64,000 nt of DNA from Duganella sp. BJB476 (GCF_003416895.1 NZ_QVIO01000003.1:372001-436000); one strand, 5' to 3'; positions 1 through 7,964 are shown, counted from the stretch's first letter. Notes: generated from the sequence alone by a model not told the origin. Numbers and translations are program-made.

Positions 1-159
1 CATGGCCAGCGAGGCGGCATCGTCGTTGGCGAGGGCGAGGATTTCAACGCCGCCATCGGCCTGGCGGTTGGACAGGATCACGGCGTCGGGGCCGAGCGAT
101 TCGCGCACTTTGCGCAGCGCCTCGCGGGAAGTCGGTGCGGTAAATTTTTTGACGTTCAT
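1..159 (-). CDS. flhF: Flagellar biosynthesis GTPase FlhF, N-terminal fragment (cut by window edge)
   Basis: The first 53 codons read on the minus strand begin MNVKKFTAPTSREALRKVRE and continue into GPDAVILSNR, the characteristic opening of FlhF, the SRP-type GTPase that directs placement and assembly of polar flagella. Only the N-terminal basic/B-domain start is present; the GTPase domain lies beyond base 1. It follows flhB-flhA in the usual flagellar order, but 567 bp of non-flagellar sequence separates it from flhA. A promoter-like motif shared with flhB lies about 60 nt upstream (220-233), so it may be transcribed separately. Identity is confident from the conserved N-terminus; completeness cannot be judged. 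Confidence 0.9.
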   Translation of the reverse strand, partial: MNVKKFTAPTSREALRKVRESLGPDAVILSNRQADGGVEILALANDDAASLAM

Positions 160-219
160 GGCCGGCTCTCAGGAGTCTAAGTCGAGCAGTGCGTCTTCCG
201 GATGAGACGCCTTTACTCT

Positions 220-233
220 GACAGTGCCATTAT
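220..233 (-). promoter_or_regulatory. Motif shared by the flhF and flhB upstream regions (candidate flagellar promoter)
   Basis: On the minus strand this reads ATAATGGCACTGTC. The identical 14-mer occurs at 4054-4067 upstream of flhB, and in both cases is followed by a similar A-rich stretch (AGAGTAAA / GAGATAAA). The ATAAT part could be a -10 element. It lies about 60 nt upstream of the flhF start and downstream of the Rpn remnant, so it would let flhF be transcribed independently of flhBA. The promoter role is inference from repetition and position. Confidence 0.5.
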
Positions 234-309
234 TGACGATGCACTCTGGAAACGATCCGACGAACAGGGGGGCAAATGGGCCGCATTTCGCCATTGCGGC
301 CGAGGCGGC

Positions 310-677
310 TTAGTTGTCGCGAAAAACCTCGTCCAGCGTAGCGGCGCTGACGAAGTTTTTAGCCCAGGCCAGAAGTTGGGACACATCGGCCGCGCCCCCA
401 ACGCTTGCGGCAAGCGCATGATCCAGTCGATCACCCGATATAAATTAATAATACGCTGCCTGTCCCAATTGCGCAGGTACACACTGACCAGCTTGTCCAG
501 CAAGCACTTACCGAGTTCGGCATCGCCAGCCAGCGCGGAAAATTCCTGGTCGAGAAAAGTATGCGGCCGCGACCAGTCGATCGCGGCATGCGCTAGGGGG
601 AAGTAGAACGCCATGAACTCCGGAAAGTGCTGCATGAGCACGTCCTTCCACGGCGTATCGAAATCGTCGTCATCCAT
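310..677 (-). pseudogene. Rpn/DUF4351-family (recombination-promoting nuclease / putative transposase) remnant with internal deletions
   Basis: The reading frame starts MDDDDFDTPWKDVLMQHFPE and continues FMAFYFPLAHAAIDWSRPH, the N-terminus of the large Rpn/PD-(D/E)XK-like family common in Oxalobacteraceae. Intact members are about 300 residues or more. Here the frame runs through only about the first 65 residues and then jumps to NWDRQRIINLYRVIDWIMRLP, which belongs near the middle of the family, so roughly 130 residues are missing. A second lesion follows: after ...LPQALG the family-like C-terminus (ADVSQLLAWAKNF, then SAATLDEVFRDN and a TAA stop at 310-312) continues in another frame. It is therefore a twice-damaged relic. 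It sits between flhA and flhF and presumably arrived by transfer or duplication. The family assignment and deletion sizes rest on remembered family architecture, not an alignment. Confidence 0.7.
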
Positions 678-726
678 GCGAGCAGTCTAGGCCGCCCGCA
701 TGGATGCATGCGCGATCCGCTCAAAC

Positions 727-2847
727 TTATGCCGGCTGCTGGCCCACCAGCGCCGTCACGCGGATGGTCTTGGTCTCCGGGATCTCGGCATGCGACAGCA
801 CCTTCAGCTGCGGCAAGGCGCGGCGCAGGAAGCGCGACAGCAAGGCCCGCAGCGGGCCCGGCACCAGCAGCACCGGCGTCAGGCCCAGCGCCTCCTGCTG
901 CTGCGCCGCCTGCTGCGCCTGCTGGGCGATGGTGTCGGCCAGCCCCGGCTCGATGCCGGCGCCGTCCGGACCGCTGGCCGCCAGCGCCTGCATCAGCAAG
1001 CGTTCCAGGCGATTGTCCAGGGTCATCACCGACAGCTCGCTGGCGCCGGGGAACAGCTGCTGCACGATGGCGCGGCCCAGCGAGATGCGCACCAGCGCCG
1101 TCAGGTCGCTCGGATCCTGCGTGTGCACGGCATGCTCGGCCAGCGTCTCGATAATGGAGCGCATGTCGCGGATGTGCACGCCTTCCATCAGCAGGTTCTG
1201 CAAGACCTTCTGCAAGGTCGACAGCGACACCATCTTCGGCACCAGGTCTTCCACCAGCTTGGGCGCATCCTTGCCCAGGTGATCCAGCAGCGACTGCACC
1301 TCGGCCCGGCCCAGCAGCTCGGAAGCATGGGTCGTGATCAGGTGATTCAAATGGGTCGCCACCACCGTGCCGGCGTCGACCACCGTGTAGCCCATGCCCT
1401 GCGCCTGGTCGCGCAGATTGGCGTCGATCCAGGTGGCGGGCAGGCCGAAGGCCGGATCGGTGGTCACCATGCCCGGCAAGGTGCCGCTGGCCATGCCCGG
1501 ATTGATCGCCAGGAACTGGCCGTTGAAAGCCTCGCCCGTGCCCACTTCCACGCCCTTGAGCGTGATGCGGTAGGCCGACGGCTTCAATTCCAGATTGTCG
1601 CGGATGTGCACCGGCGGCGCCAGGAAACCCACCTCCTGCGCGAACTTCTTGCGGATGCCCTTGATACGCTTGAGCAGCTCGCCGCCCTGGGTCTTGTCCA
1701 CCAGCGGGATCAGGCGATAGCCCACTTCCAGGCCCAGCGTATCGACCGGCATGATGTCCTGCCAGCTGGCCTCTTCCTGCTCCGGCGCGGCGGCCGGCGC
1801 GGCTGCCGCTTCAGCCGCCGCCACTTCGGCGGTCTTGCCGGCTTCGGCTTTGCGCGTCATCAGGTAGGCCGAGCCGGCCAGCACGCTCGCCAGCAGCAGG
1901 AACACCAGGTTGGGCATGCCCGGAATCAGGCCCATGCCGCCGATGATGGCGGCGGTAATGTACAGCACCTGCGGCTTGGCGAACAACTGCCCCACCACCT
2001 GGGTGCCGATGTCCTGCTCGCTAGCCACGCGCGACACCACGATACCGGCCGCGGTCGAAATCACCAGCGACGGGATCTGCGCCACCAGGCCGTCACCGAT
2101 GGCCAGCAGCGTGTAGTTCTTCAGCGCGTCGGCAAAGGTCAGGTCGTGCTGCAGCAGGCCGACCAGCAAGCCGCCGACCACGTTGATCACCGTGACCAGG
2201 ATGCCGGCCACGGCGTCGCCGCGCACGTATTTACTGGCACCGTCCATGGCGCCATAGAATTCCGCTTCCTGCGCCACTTCGCTGCGGCGCTTGCGGGCGT
2301 CTGCCTCGCCGATCAGGCCGGCGTTGAGGTCGGCGTCGATCGCCATTTGCTTACCCGGCATCGCATCCAGGGCGAAACGCGCGCCCACCTCGGCGATACG
2401 GCCCGCACCCTTCGTCACCACGGTAAAGTTAATGATCGTCAAAATAATGAACACCACGATACCGACCGTGTAGTTACCGCCGATCAGGAAGTGGCCGAAG
2501 GCCTCGATCACCTTGCCGGCGGCGTCGGCGCCGGTGTGGCCCTCGGTCAGCACCACGCGGGTCGAGGCCACGTTCAGCGACAGACGCAGCATGGTCGACA
2601 CCAGCAGGATGGTCGGGAAGGCCATGAAGTCCAGCGGCTTGACCGTGTACAGGCTGGTCAGCAGCACGATCACCGCCAGCGCGATATTGAAGCTGAAGAA
2701 GATGTCGAGCACGAAAGCCGGCAGCGGCAGCACCATCATCGCCAGCAGCATGATGATCAGGATAGGCGCGGCCAGGCTGCTCTTGTTGCGGCTGTTGGCG
2801 ATGCCTTGCAGCCATGGCGGCAGTTTCAGGTTGCTCAGGGCGTTCAT
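727..2847 (-). CDS. flhA: Flagellar type III export apparatus protein FlhA
   Basis: 706 residues, the usual FlhA length. FlhA forms the nonameric export gate in the inner membrane at the base of the flagellar motor. The N-terminal half holds about eight membrane segments (from SLAAPILIIMLLAMMVLPLP onward) with the conserved stretches LRLSLNVASTRVVLTEGH and the FHIPEP-type segment GKQMAIDADLNAGLIGEADA. The C-terminal half is the soluble substrate/chaperone docking domain, preceded by an Ala/Glu-rich linker. The start overlaps the flhB stop by four bases (ATGA), so the two genes are translationally coupled. The downstream neighbour should be flhF, but a pseudogene intervenes. Identity is essentially certain. 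Confidence 0.97.
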   Translation of the reverse strand: MNALSNLKLPPWLQGIANSRNKSSLAAPILIIMLLAMMVLPLPAFVLDIFFSFNIALAVIVLLTSLYTVKPLDFMAFPTILLVSTMLRLSLNVASTRVVLTEGHTGADAAGKVIEAFGHFLIGGNYTVGIVVFIILTIINFTVVTKGAGRIAEVGARFALDAMPGKQMAIDADLNAGLIGEADARKRRSEVAQEAEFYGAMDGASKYVRGDAVAGILVTVINVVGGLLVGLLQHDLTFADALKNYTLLAIGDGLVAQIPSLVISTAAGIVVSRVASEQDIGTQVVGQLFAKPQVLYITAAIIGGMGLIPGMPNLVFLLLASVLAGSAYLMTRKAEAGKTAEVAAAEAAAAPAAAPEQEEASWQDIMPVDTLGLEVGYRLIPLVDKTQGGELLKRIKGIRKKFAQEVGFLAPPVHIRDNLELKPSAYRITLKGVEVGTGEAFNGQFLAINPGMASGTLPGMVTTDPAFGLPATWIDANLRDQAQGMGYTVVDAGTVVATHLNHLITTHASELLGRAEVQSLLDHLGKDAPKLVEDLVPKMVSLSTLQKVLQNLLMEGVHIRDMRSIIETLAEHAVHTQDPSDLTALVRISLGRAIVQQLFPGASELSVMTLDNRLERLLMQALAASGPDGAGIEPGLADTIAQQAQQAAQQQEALGLTPVLLVPGPLRALLSRFLRRALPQLKVLSHAEIPETKTIRVTALVGQQPA

Positions 2848-4025
2848 GCGGGTGCTCCGTTATTCAAGTCGGGTTTCTTCTTTTGCGATGCGGGGTTGAG
2901 CGGATCGAGCTCAGGCGGCACATCGAGTGTCTTCGGTATATCCGGGCGGTTGCCGTTGCCCTTGCTGAACAGGCGCAGCTGGAACACATAGGCCAGCACT
3001 TCGGCCACGGCCGAGTACAGCGCTTCCGGAATCTCGTCGCCGATCTCGGTGTGCTTGTGCAGCGCGCGCGCCAGCGCCGGCGCTTCCAGCATGATCACCT
3101 TGTTCTCTTTGGCGATCTCGCGGATCTTGGCGGCCACTTCGTCGGTGCCCTTGGCCACCACCTTCGGCGCGCCGCGCATGCCGTCGCTGTACTTCAGCGC
3201 CACCGCGTAGTGGGTCGGGTTGGTCACCACCACGTCGGCGGTCGGCACGTCGGCCATCATGCGGCGCTTGGCCATCTCACGCTGCAGCTGGCGGATCTTG
3301 GCCTTGATTTGCGGATTGCCGTCGGATTCCTTGGATTCCTGGATCAGCTCCTGGCGGGTCATCTTCAGCTTGTTCGCGTAGTGCCACATCTGGTAGGGAC
3401 CGTCGATGGCGGCGATCAGGCCCAGCGCGCCGACGATGAACAGGAAGCTGCTGCCCAGCATGTTGAGCGTGTGCGTCATGCCCAGCTTGAGCGGCTCCAC
3501 CGCCAGGCCGATCACGGCGTCCTTCTGCTTCATCACCACCAGCCAGGCCACCATGCCGACCACCAGCGCCTTGGCCACCGCCTTGAACAGCTCGACCAGC
3601 GAGTTGGACGAGAACATATTGCCGAGGCCGTTGGCGGGATTGAGTTTGTTGAAGTTGGGCGCGACCGCCTTGCCGCTGAACAGCCAGCCGCCCACCAGCA
3701 ATGGCGAGGCCAGCGCGACGATCATCACCGCGATGCCCAGCGGCAGGCAGGCGAGCATCACCCGCACCACATCGACCCCGATGCGGTTGAGCAGGATGTC
3801 GGCATCGAAGATTTGTTCCTGGTTCAAGGTCAGGCCGGACACCAGGGCGGAATTGAGCTGGCGTACCAGCCCGTCGCCGGTCATCCACAAGCCGGCGCCG
3901 GCCGCCATCAATACGGTAAAGGTCGCCACTTCCCGCGATCGGGGAACGTCGCCCTCTTCTCGCGCCTGCTCGAGGCGCTTCGCTGACGCGGGTTCGGTCT
4001 TTTCTGCGTCGCTGTCTTCTGCCAT
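2844..4025 (-). CDS. flhB: Flagellar export switch protein FlhB
   Basis: 393 residues with the FlhB pattern: a charged N-terminus (MAEDSDAEKTEPASAKRLEQ), four membrane segments, then a cytoplasmic domain holding the self-cleavage motif NPTH at residues 269-272, the same numbering as in Salmonella FlhB. FlhB autocleaves at N/P and switches export from rod/hook to filament substrates. The start is supported by the conserved EKTEPAS opening. The motif GACAGTGCCATTAT (plus strand) about 30 bp upstream is shared with the flhF upstream region. Overlaps flhA by four bases. Very confident. Confidence 0.97.
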   Translation of the reverse strand: MAEDSDAEKTEPASAKRLEQAREEGDVPRSREVATFTVLMAAGAGLWMTGDGLVRQLNSALVSGLTLNQEQIFDADILLNRIGVDVVRVMLACLPLGIAVMIVALASPLLVGGWLFSGKAVAPNFNKLNPANGLGNMFSSNSLVELFKAVAKALVVGMVAWLVVMKQKDAVIGLAVEPLKLGMTHTLNMLGSSFLFIVGALGLIAAIDGPYQMWHYANKLKMTRQELIQESKESDGNPQIKAKIRQLQREMAKRRMMADVPTADVVVTNPTHYAVALKYSDGMRGAPKVVAKGTDEVAAKIREIAKENKVIMLEAPALARALHKHTEIGDEIPEALYSAVAEVLAYVFQLRLFSKGNGNRPDIPKTLDVPPELDPLNPASQKKKPDLNNGAPA

Positions 4026-4053
4026 GGAATCTGCCTGCTGCGGGGTTTATCTC

Positions 4054-4067
4054 GACAGTGCCATTAT
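4054..4067 (-). promoter_or_regulatory. Candidate flagellar promoter motif upstream of flhB
   Basis: The minus strand reads GGCCGATAATGGCACTGTC here. The 14-base part ATAATGGCACTGTC is identical to the motif before flhF (220-233). GCCGATAA resembles a sigma-28 -10 element and GATAAT resembles a sigma-70 -10, but I see no TAAA at the expected sigma-28 spacing. About 28 nt separate it from the flhB start. Confidence 0.5.
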
Positions 4068-4132
4068 CGGCCGCGGCAGGACCGGGCCATCGCCGGAATA
4101 CGGCGGTATTTCCGGCCCTGCTCGTAGATTCC

Positions 4133-5143
4133 TTACGGCAATTTCCGGCCGCTCGGCTCGGTGACGGCCTGCTTGACGGCCTGCTCGATGGCGCCGAACA
4201 CGGATTTGCCGTCGCCGCCCAGCATTTCGATGCGGATGGTGTCGCCGAACGCCATGTAGGGCGTGAGCGGCGCGCCGCCGGCGATGGTTTCCAGGCAGCG
4301 CTGCTCGGCGATGCAGGAATAGCCGCGCTTGGCGTCCTTGTTGGACACCGTGCCCGAGCCGATGATGCTGCCGGCCCGCACATTGCGCGACTTGGCCAGG
4401 TGGGCGATCAGTTGCGGGAAGTTGAACACCATGTCGACGCCGGCCTGCGGCTTGCCGACCAGCTTGCCGTTCCAGGTCGACAGCAGCGGCAAGTGGACCT
4501 TACCGCCCTTCCAGGCGTCGCCCAGCTCGTCCGGCGTGACCGCCACCGGCGAGAAGCTGGTGGCCGGCTTGGCCTGGACGAAGCCGAAGCCCTTGGCCAG
4601 CTCGTCCGGAATCAGGTTACGCAGCGACACATCGTTGACCAGCATCAGCAGGCGGATGCGCTGGTGCGCCTGGTCCGGCGTCACGCCCATGGGCACGTCG
4701 TCGGTGATGACCGCCACTTCGGCCTCGAAATCGATGCCCCACTCCTCGTGGAACAGTTCGATGTCATCCTGGGGGCCGAGGAAATCGTCGCTGCCGCCCT
4801 GGTACATCAGCGGATCTTCCCAGAACGACGGCGGCAGCTCGGCGCCGCGCGCCTTGCGCACCAGCTCGACGTGGTTGACGTAGGCCGAGCCGTCGGCCCA
4901 CTGGAAGGCGCGCGGCAGCGGCGCCATGCAGTTCGCCGGCTCGAACTCGAAGCTGCGGCGGGCGCGGCCCTGGCTCAGTTCCTGGTAGATGGCATCCAGC
5001 TGCGGCGCGATGAAAGTCCAGTCGTCCAGCGCGCGCTGCAGGGTGCGCGCCACGCCGTCGGCCAGTTGCGCGGTCTTCAGGTCGCGCGACACCACCATCA
5101 GCTGGCCGTCGCGGGTGCCGTCCTTCAGCGTTGCCAGCTTCAT
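4133..5143 (-). CDS. Fumarylacetoacetate hydrolase (FAH)-family protein
   Basis: 336 residues from MKLATLKDGTRDGQLMVVSR. The open frame extends 43 codons upstream, but those codons lie inside the preceding gene and the ATG at 5141-5143 overlaps its stop (ATGA), which decides the start. The metal-binding signature is visible as DFEAEVAVITDDVPMG, with ASSFSP-like (KPATSFSP) and VRAGSIIGSGTVSNKD segments typical of the FAH fold. Such enzymes hydrolyse C-C bonds of acylpyruvates or fumarylacetoacetate. The two-part layout with an N-terminal FAH_N-like region matches a fumarylacetoacetase-like subgroup of tyrosine/aromatic degradation. No hmgA or other tyrosine gene is nearby, so the substrate is uncertain. 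Confidence 0.88.
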   Translation of the reverse strand: MKLATLKDGTRDGQLMVVSRDLKTAQLADGVARTLQRALDDWTFIAPQLDAIYQELSQGRARRSFEFEPANCMAPLPRAFQWADGSAYVNHVELVRKARGAELPPSFWEDPLMYQGGSDDFLGPQDDIELFHEEWGIDFEAEVAVITDDVPMGVTPDQAHQRIRLLMLVNDVSLRNLIPDELAKGFGFVQAKPATSFSPVAVTPDELGDAWKGGKVHLPLLSTWNGKLVGKPQAGVDMVFNFPQLIAHLAKSRNVRAGSIIGSGTVSNKDAKRGYSCIAEQRCLETIAGGAPLTPYMAFGDTIRIEMLGGDGKSVFGAIEQAVKQAVTEPSGRKLP

Positions 5144-5871
5144 GCGGCGGGCGCCAAGGCGGGAGCCAACAATGCCAGTTGTTCCGCCGTCAGGTAGCAC
5201 CACTCGCCCTCGGCGATGCCCAGCGACTCCAGCGTCAGCGCGCCGATGGCGGAGCGATGCAAGGCGCTGCAATGGTTGCCGGCGGCCGCCAGCATGCGCT
5301 TGACCTGGTGGTACTTGCCCTGCTCCAGCACGATTTCCAGCTGGTGCTCGCCACGCTTGACGCAGGTCTGCGCCGCCAGCGGGGCCGGCTCGTCGTGCAG
5401 CTGCACGCCGGACAGCAATTGCGCCACCAGCTCGTCGGTCACCGCTTCCTGCGTGGTGGCCTGGTAAATCTTCGGCACATGGCGCTTGGGCGACGATTGC
5501 GCGTGGATGAACGGGCCGTCGTCCGACATCAGCAGCATGCCGGTGGTGTCATGGTCGAGGCGGCCGACCGGCTGCACTTCGCGCCAGCTGAACTGCTCGG
5601 GCAGCAGGGTCAGCACGCCGGGATGGTGGCTGGGCTTGCGCGAGCATTCGAAATTGGCCGGTTTGTTGAGCGCGATGTACAGGTGTTCGCGGTAGACCCA
5701 TTCTTCGTCGAAGATGGTCAGCACCAGGCCATCGGTCTCGATGCTGGCTTTGTAGTTGTCGTGCACGACGCCGCCGATGCTGACTTCGCCATCCTCGATG
5801 AGGGAGCGGCAATACTTGCGGGTGCCATAGCCCTGCGATTGCAGGATGCGGTCTAGGGATAGTTTACTCAT
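5140..5871 (-). CDS. rsuA: 16S rRNA pseudouridine synthase, RsuA type
   Basis: 243 residues. An N-terminal S4 RNA-binding domain (about 1-60) is followed by the RsuA-type synthase domain with GRLDHDTTG, placing the catalytic aspartate at residue 106. The segment GKYHQVKRMLAAAGNHCSAL closely resembles the RsuA signature. E. coli RsuA isomerises U516 of 16S rRNA; RluE/RluF-type relatives share the fold, so the exact target is inferred. The gene is translationally coupled to the downstream FAH-family gene by a four-base overlap, although no functional link is obvious. Confidence 0.88.
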   Translation of the reverse strand: MSKLSLDRILQSQGYGTRKYCRSLIEDGEVSIGGVVHDNYKASIETDGLVLTIFDEEWVYREHLYIALNKPANFECSRKPSHHPGVLTLLPEQFSWREVQPVGRLDHDTTGMLLMSDDGPFIHAQSSPKRHVPKIYQATTQEAVTDELVAQLLSGVQLHDEPAPLAAQTCVKRGEHQLEIVLEQGKYHQVKRMLAAAGNHCSALHRSAIGALTLESLGIAEGEWCYLTAEQLALLAPALAPAA

Positions 5872-5953
5872 GGCCGGATTTTACAGGATGCCGCTGGCAG
5901 CGGGAAGGCGCAACTTGTTGCGGCGCAGCATTCATTCTAGATAGTCAACAACC

Positions 5954-5994
5954 TTGATACATATCAAGTCCCGCGCCAAATCCATTGATAGACT
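5954..5994 (+). promoter_or_regulatory. Class II-type FNR/Anr-dependent promoter
   Basis: TTGATACATATCAA at 5954-5967 is an exact match to the FNR/CRP-family consensus TTGAT-N4-ATCAA. A -10-like TAGACT lies at 5989-5994, which puts the transcription start near 6001 and the box centre about 41 bp upstream, the classical class II FNR activator spacing. A perfect stem begins at the predicted transcript 5' end. The predicted target is the small gene at 6049. The box is seen directly; regulator identity and function are inferred. Confidence 0.65.
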
Positions 5995-5999
5995 GAAAC

Positions 6000-6023
6000 T
6001 GCACTAGGAATCCGCCTAGTGCA
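6000..6023 (+). other. 5' UTR stem-loop
   Basis: TGCACTAGG and CCTAGTGCA form a perfect 9-bp stem around the loop AATCCG, at the predicted transcript 5' end of the FNR-type promoter. It could stabilise the mRNA or act as a protein or sRNA site; no family is recognised. Confidence 0.55.
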
Positions 6024-6048
6024 TTAGGAAAGCTCAGCAGGACTTACC

Positions 6049-6339
6049 ATGTCTACCTCACTCTCCGTTACAACAGCGGCGCAAGAACAGGCCGCCATGC
6101 ACAGAACCGAACTGCTGCTGGCGCGTTGCAGCAGCTGCACGCCGCCCACCGACACACCCGGGGGGGCGCTGGAACGGTGGCATGCCGCCCGCCAGGCGCA
6201 CTTCCTGGCCTGGCTGGACGCCGGCGGCTTCGCGCAAAGCGACGCCGCAATTGAAAACAGCGGCATTGCGCCGCTGTTTTCAGCCCCATTACAGGACTCT
6301 TTACGAGGAATCGAAATTCTCTCTACTCCGCATCAATGA
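6049..6339 (+). CDS. Small hypothetical protein (96 aa) behind an FNR-type promoter
   Basis: No family recognised. The product begins MSTSLSVTTAAQEQAAMHRT, contains a CSSC pair at about residues 27-30, and has an amphipathic stretch ALERWHAARQAHFLAWLDAG in the middle. It has no signal peptide or membrane segment. Support that it is real comes from the upstream FNR box, -10 element and UTR stem, plus an AGGA-containing ribosome site just before the ATG. Against this, a terminator-like hairpin (6252-6282) lies within the last third of the frame, and a run of seven G near 6163 could hide a frameshift. If real, the natural inference is a low-oxygen-induced small cytoplasmic protein. Confidence 0.5.
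   Translation: MSTSLSVTTAAQEQAAMHRTELLLARCSSCTPPTDTPGGALERWHAARQAHFLAWLDAGGFAQSDAAIENSGIAPLFSAPLQDSLRGIEILSTPHQ
6252..6282 (+). terminator. Terminator-like perfect hairpin inside the 3' part of the 6049 ORF
   Basis: TGAAAACAGCGGC and GCCGCTGTTTTCA form a perfect 13-bp stem with a 5-nt loop (ATTGC). The A-tract/GC/T-tract layout is that of a bidirectional intrinsic terminator, though the T run is only four long. It lies inside the annotated ORF, which continues a further 57 nt. Either the ORF end is wrong or the hairpin has another role. Confidence 0.45.
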
Positions 6340-6547
6340 TGCAGCTGAGTAGTTCCATCAAACTGAACAAGATCGTGCTGACAACAAGATAAACTGTTTA
6401 TATCGGCCCCCCTTGGAAAGAACTACAACACCACTATAGTCCACTGGGTCGGATATGCAAGCTTGAATAAGGCTGGATTGATAATGTTAATCGGTAGTCC
6501 AGTGATGCTATCACTACGACTAACGGCCAGCCTGCCTCCCCGCCTGC
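6340..6547. other. Intergenic stretch, nothing assigned
   Basis: About 200 bp between the small plus-strand ORF and the convergent sppA-like gene. It is AT-richer than its surroundings and contains a short palindrome (ATAAACTGTTTAT) and a loosely repeated TAGTCCA-CTGG / TAGTCCAGTG. I recognise no RNA gene or mobile-element end. Confidence 0.5.
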
Positions 6548-7573
6548 TCAGCGCAGGCTGGGCTTGACGTTATCCATCGCCGATTTGACCGCGCCGGCGC
6601 CCATCGCCGCGCCGAATTTCTTCAACACGCGTTCCGGCAAGCCTTCATGCTGGGTGTAGTCGATGATGTCTTCGGCCTTGACCACGTCGCGCGCCACGCT
6701 GTCGACCGTGCCGAAGGCGTCGGCCAGACCCATGTCGATGGACTTGGCGCCGGTCCAGAACAGGCCGGAGAACATCTCAGGGGTTTCCTTCAGGCGCTTG
6801 CCGCGGCCGTTGCGCACCACCTGGATGAACTGCTGGTGGATCTCGTTGAGCATGGTTTGCGCGTATTGCTTGTGCTTTTCGGTCAGCGGGCTGAACGGGT
6901 CCATAAAGCCCTTGTTCTCGCCGGCGGTCAGCAGGCGGCGCTCGACGCCGACTTTTTCCATGATGCCGGTGAAGCCGAAGCCGTCCATCAGCACGCCGAT
7001 CGAGCCGATGATGCTGGCCTTGTTGACGTAGATGCGGTCGGCGCCGGCGGCGATGTAGTAACAGCCGGAGGCGCAGATTTCATCGACCACCACGTACAGC
7101 GGCTTGGCCGGATAGCCCTTGCGCAGGCGCACCATCTCGTCGACGATCATGCCGGCCTGCACCGGGCTGCCGCCTGGACTATTGATGTGCATCACCACCG
7201 CCACCGAGCCGCTGTCGGAAAACGCCTTGTTCAGTGCGGGAATCACCACCGAGGCGGCGCCGCTGCCTTCGGACTCGATCGCGCCTTCGATCTCGATCAG
7301 CGCAGTGTGGCGGCCCAGGGTTTCCTCCGAACCGGTCCAGCTGATGTCGAGGTAGGCGCTCAGCCCGACCACGATCACCAGCAAGGTCACGGCCTTGAAG
7401 AAGATGCCCCAGCGGCGCGCCGCCTTTTGCTCCTTGAGCGTGGCAAACACCAGCTTTTCCAGCACCTCGCGCTCCCAATTGGACGCGGCGACGGGCGCCT
7501 TGACCGGCGCAGGAGGCGCCGATGCTGGTTTTTCGGCGCCGTTACCGCCATTTTCGCTAGTGTTATCGCTCAT
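6548..7573 (-). CDS. sppA: Signal peptide peptidase SppA-like, S49 family serine protease
   Basis: 341 residues. A Pro/Ala-rich cytoplasmic N-terminus (about 1-55) is followed by one membrane anchor (about 59-77) and an S49 protease domain. Visible features are HINSPGGSPVQAG (oxyanion region), EICASGCYYIAA with the likely nucleophile Ser169, and the general-base lysine candidate Lys221 in GENKGFMDPFSP. This is the short single-domain SppA form, which degrades leftover signal peptides in the membrane. The cysteines around Ser169 (CASGC) replace the more usual small residues (AASGG-like) but keep the nucleophile. The downstream genes are on the same strand. Confident family call. Confidence 0.92.
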   Translation of the reverse strand: MSDNTSENGGNGAEKPASAPPAPVKAPVAASNWEREVLEKLVFATLKEQKAARRWGIFFKAVTLLVIVVGLSAYLDISWTGSEETLGRHTALIEIEGAIESEGSGAASVVIPALNKAFSDSGSVAVVMHINSPGGSPVQAGMIVDEMVRLRKGYPAKPLYVVVDEICASGCYYIAAGADRIYVNKASIIGSIGVLMDGFGFTGIMEKVGVERRLLTAGENKGFMDPFSPLTEKHKQYAQTMLNEIHQQFIQVVRNGRGKRLKETPEMFSGLFWTGAKSIDMGLADAFGTVDSVARDVVKAEDIIDYTQHEGLPERVLKKFGAAMGAGAVKSAMDNVKPSLR

Positions 7574-7592
7574 AGTTCTCGTCTAATATCAG

Positions 7593-7964
7593 TCAGGCGC
7601 GCGCGGGGCGCACGTAGTCATCCGGTTGCCAGAAAATCTGCTGATCGCGCTCTACGACGCTGATCGGGCGCAAACGTCCGCCTTTGCATGGCCCGCCGGC
7701 GCAGAAACCGCTTTCCGGCGCATAGATCGCGCCGTGCGTGGAACACATCAGGTACAGCCCGCTGGACTCGAAGAACTCGCCTTCGGCCCAGTCCAGTTCG
7801 ATCGGCACGTGGGCGCAGCGATTCAGGTAGGCATACGCCTTGCCGCCGTAGCGCACCACGAAACCGGTGCCGTCGTCGCCACCGGCGGTCACCAGGAAGC
7901 GCACGCCCTTGCCGCCCTCCAGCACGGCGTCGGCGGCGCAGATCAGGATATCTTCGTCAGCCAT
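7593..7964 (-). CDS. Rieske [2Fe-2S] domain protein
   Basis: 123 residues from MADEDILICAAD. The ATG at 7962-7964 shares one base with the stop of the upstream HAD gene (TAATG), so it is preferred to an in-frame start seven codons upstream. Cluster ligands are visible as CAH (Cys50, His52) and CSTH (Cys74, His77), the normal C-x-H...C-x-x-H pattern with spacing typical of small Rieske ferredoxins. It has no signal peptide and is cytoplasmic. Such proteins usually carry electrons to oxygenases or are housekeeping proteins beside HAD phosphatases and SppA in betaproteobacteria. The specific partner is unknown. Confidence 0.9.
   Translation of the reverse strand: MADEDILICAADAVLEGGKGVRFLVTAGGDDGTGFVVRYGGKAYAYLNRCAHVPIELDWAEGEFFESSGLYLMCSTHGAIYAPESGFCAGGPCKGGRLRPISVVERDQQIFWQPDDYVRPARA

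Noticed and set aside
4054-4067. TGGCAC within the flagellar motif as a sigma-54 -24 element
   Set aside because: No TTGC or GC at the -12 spacing in either the flhB or flhF copy.
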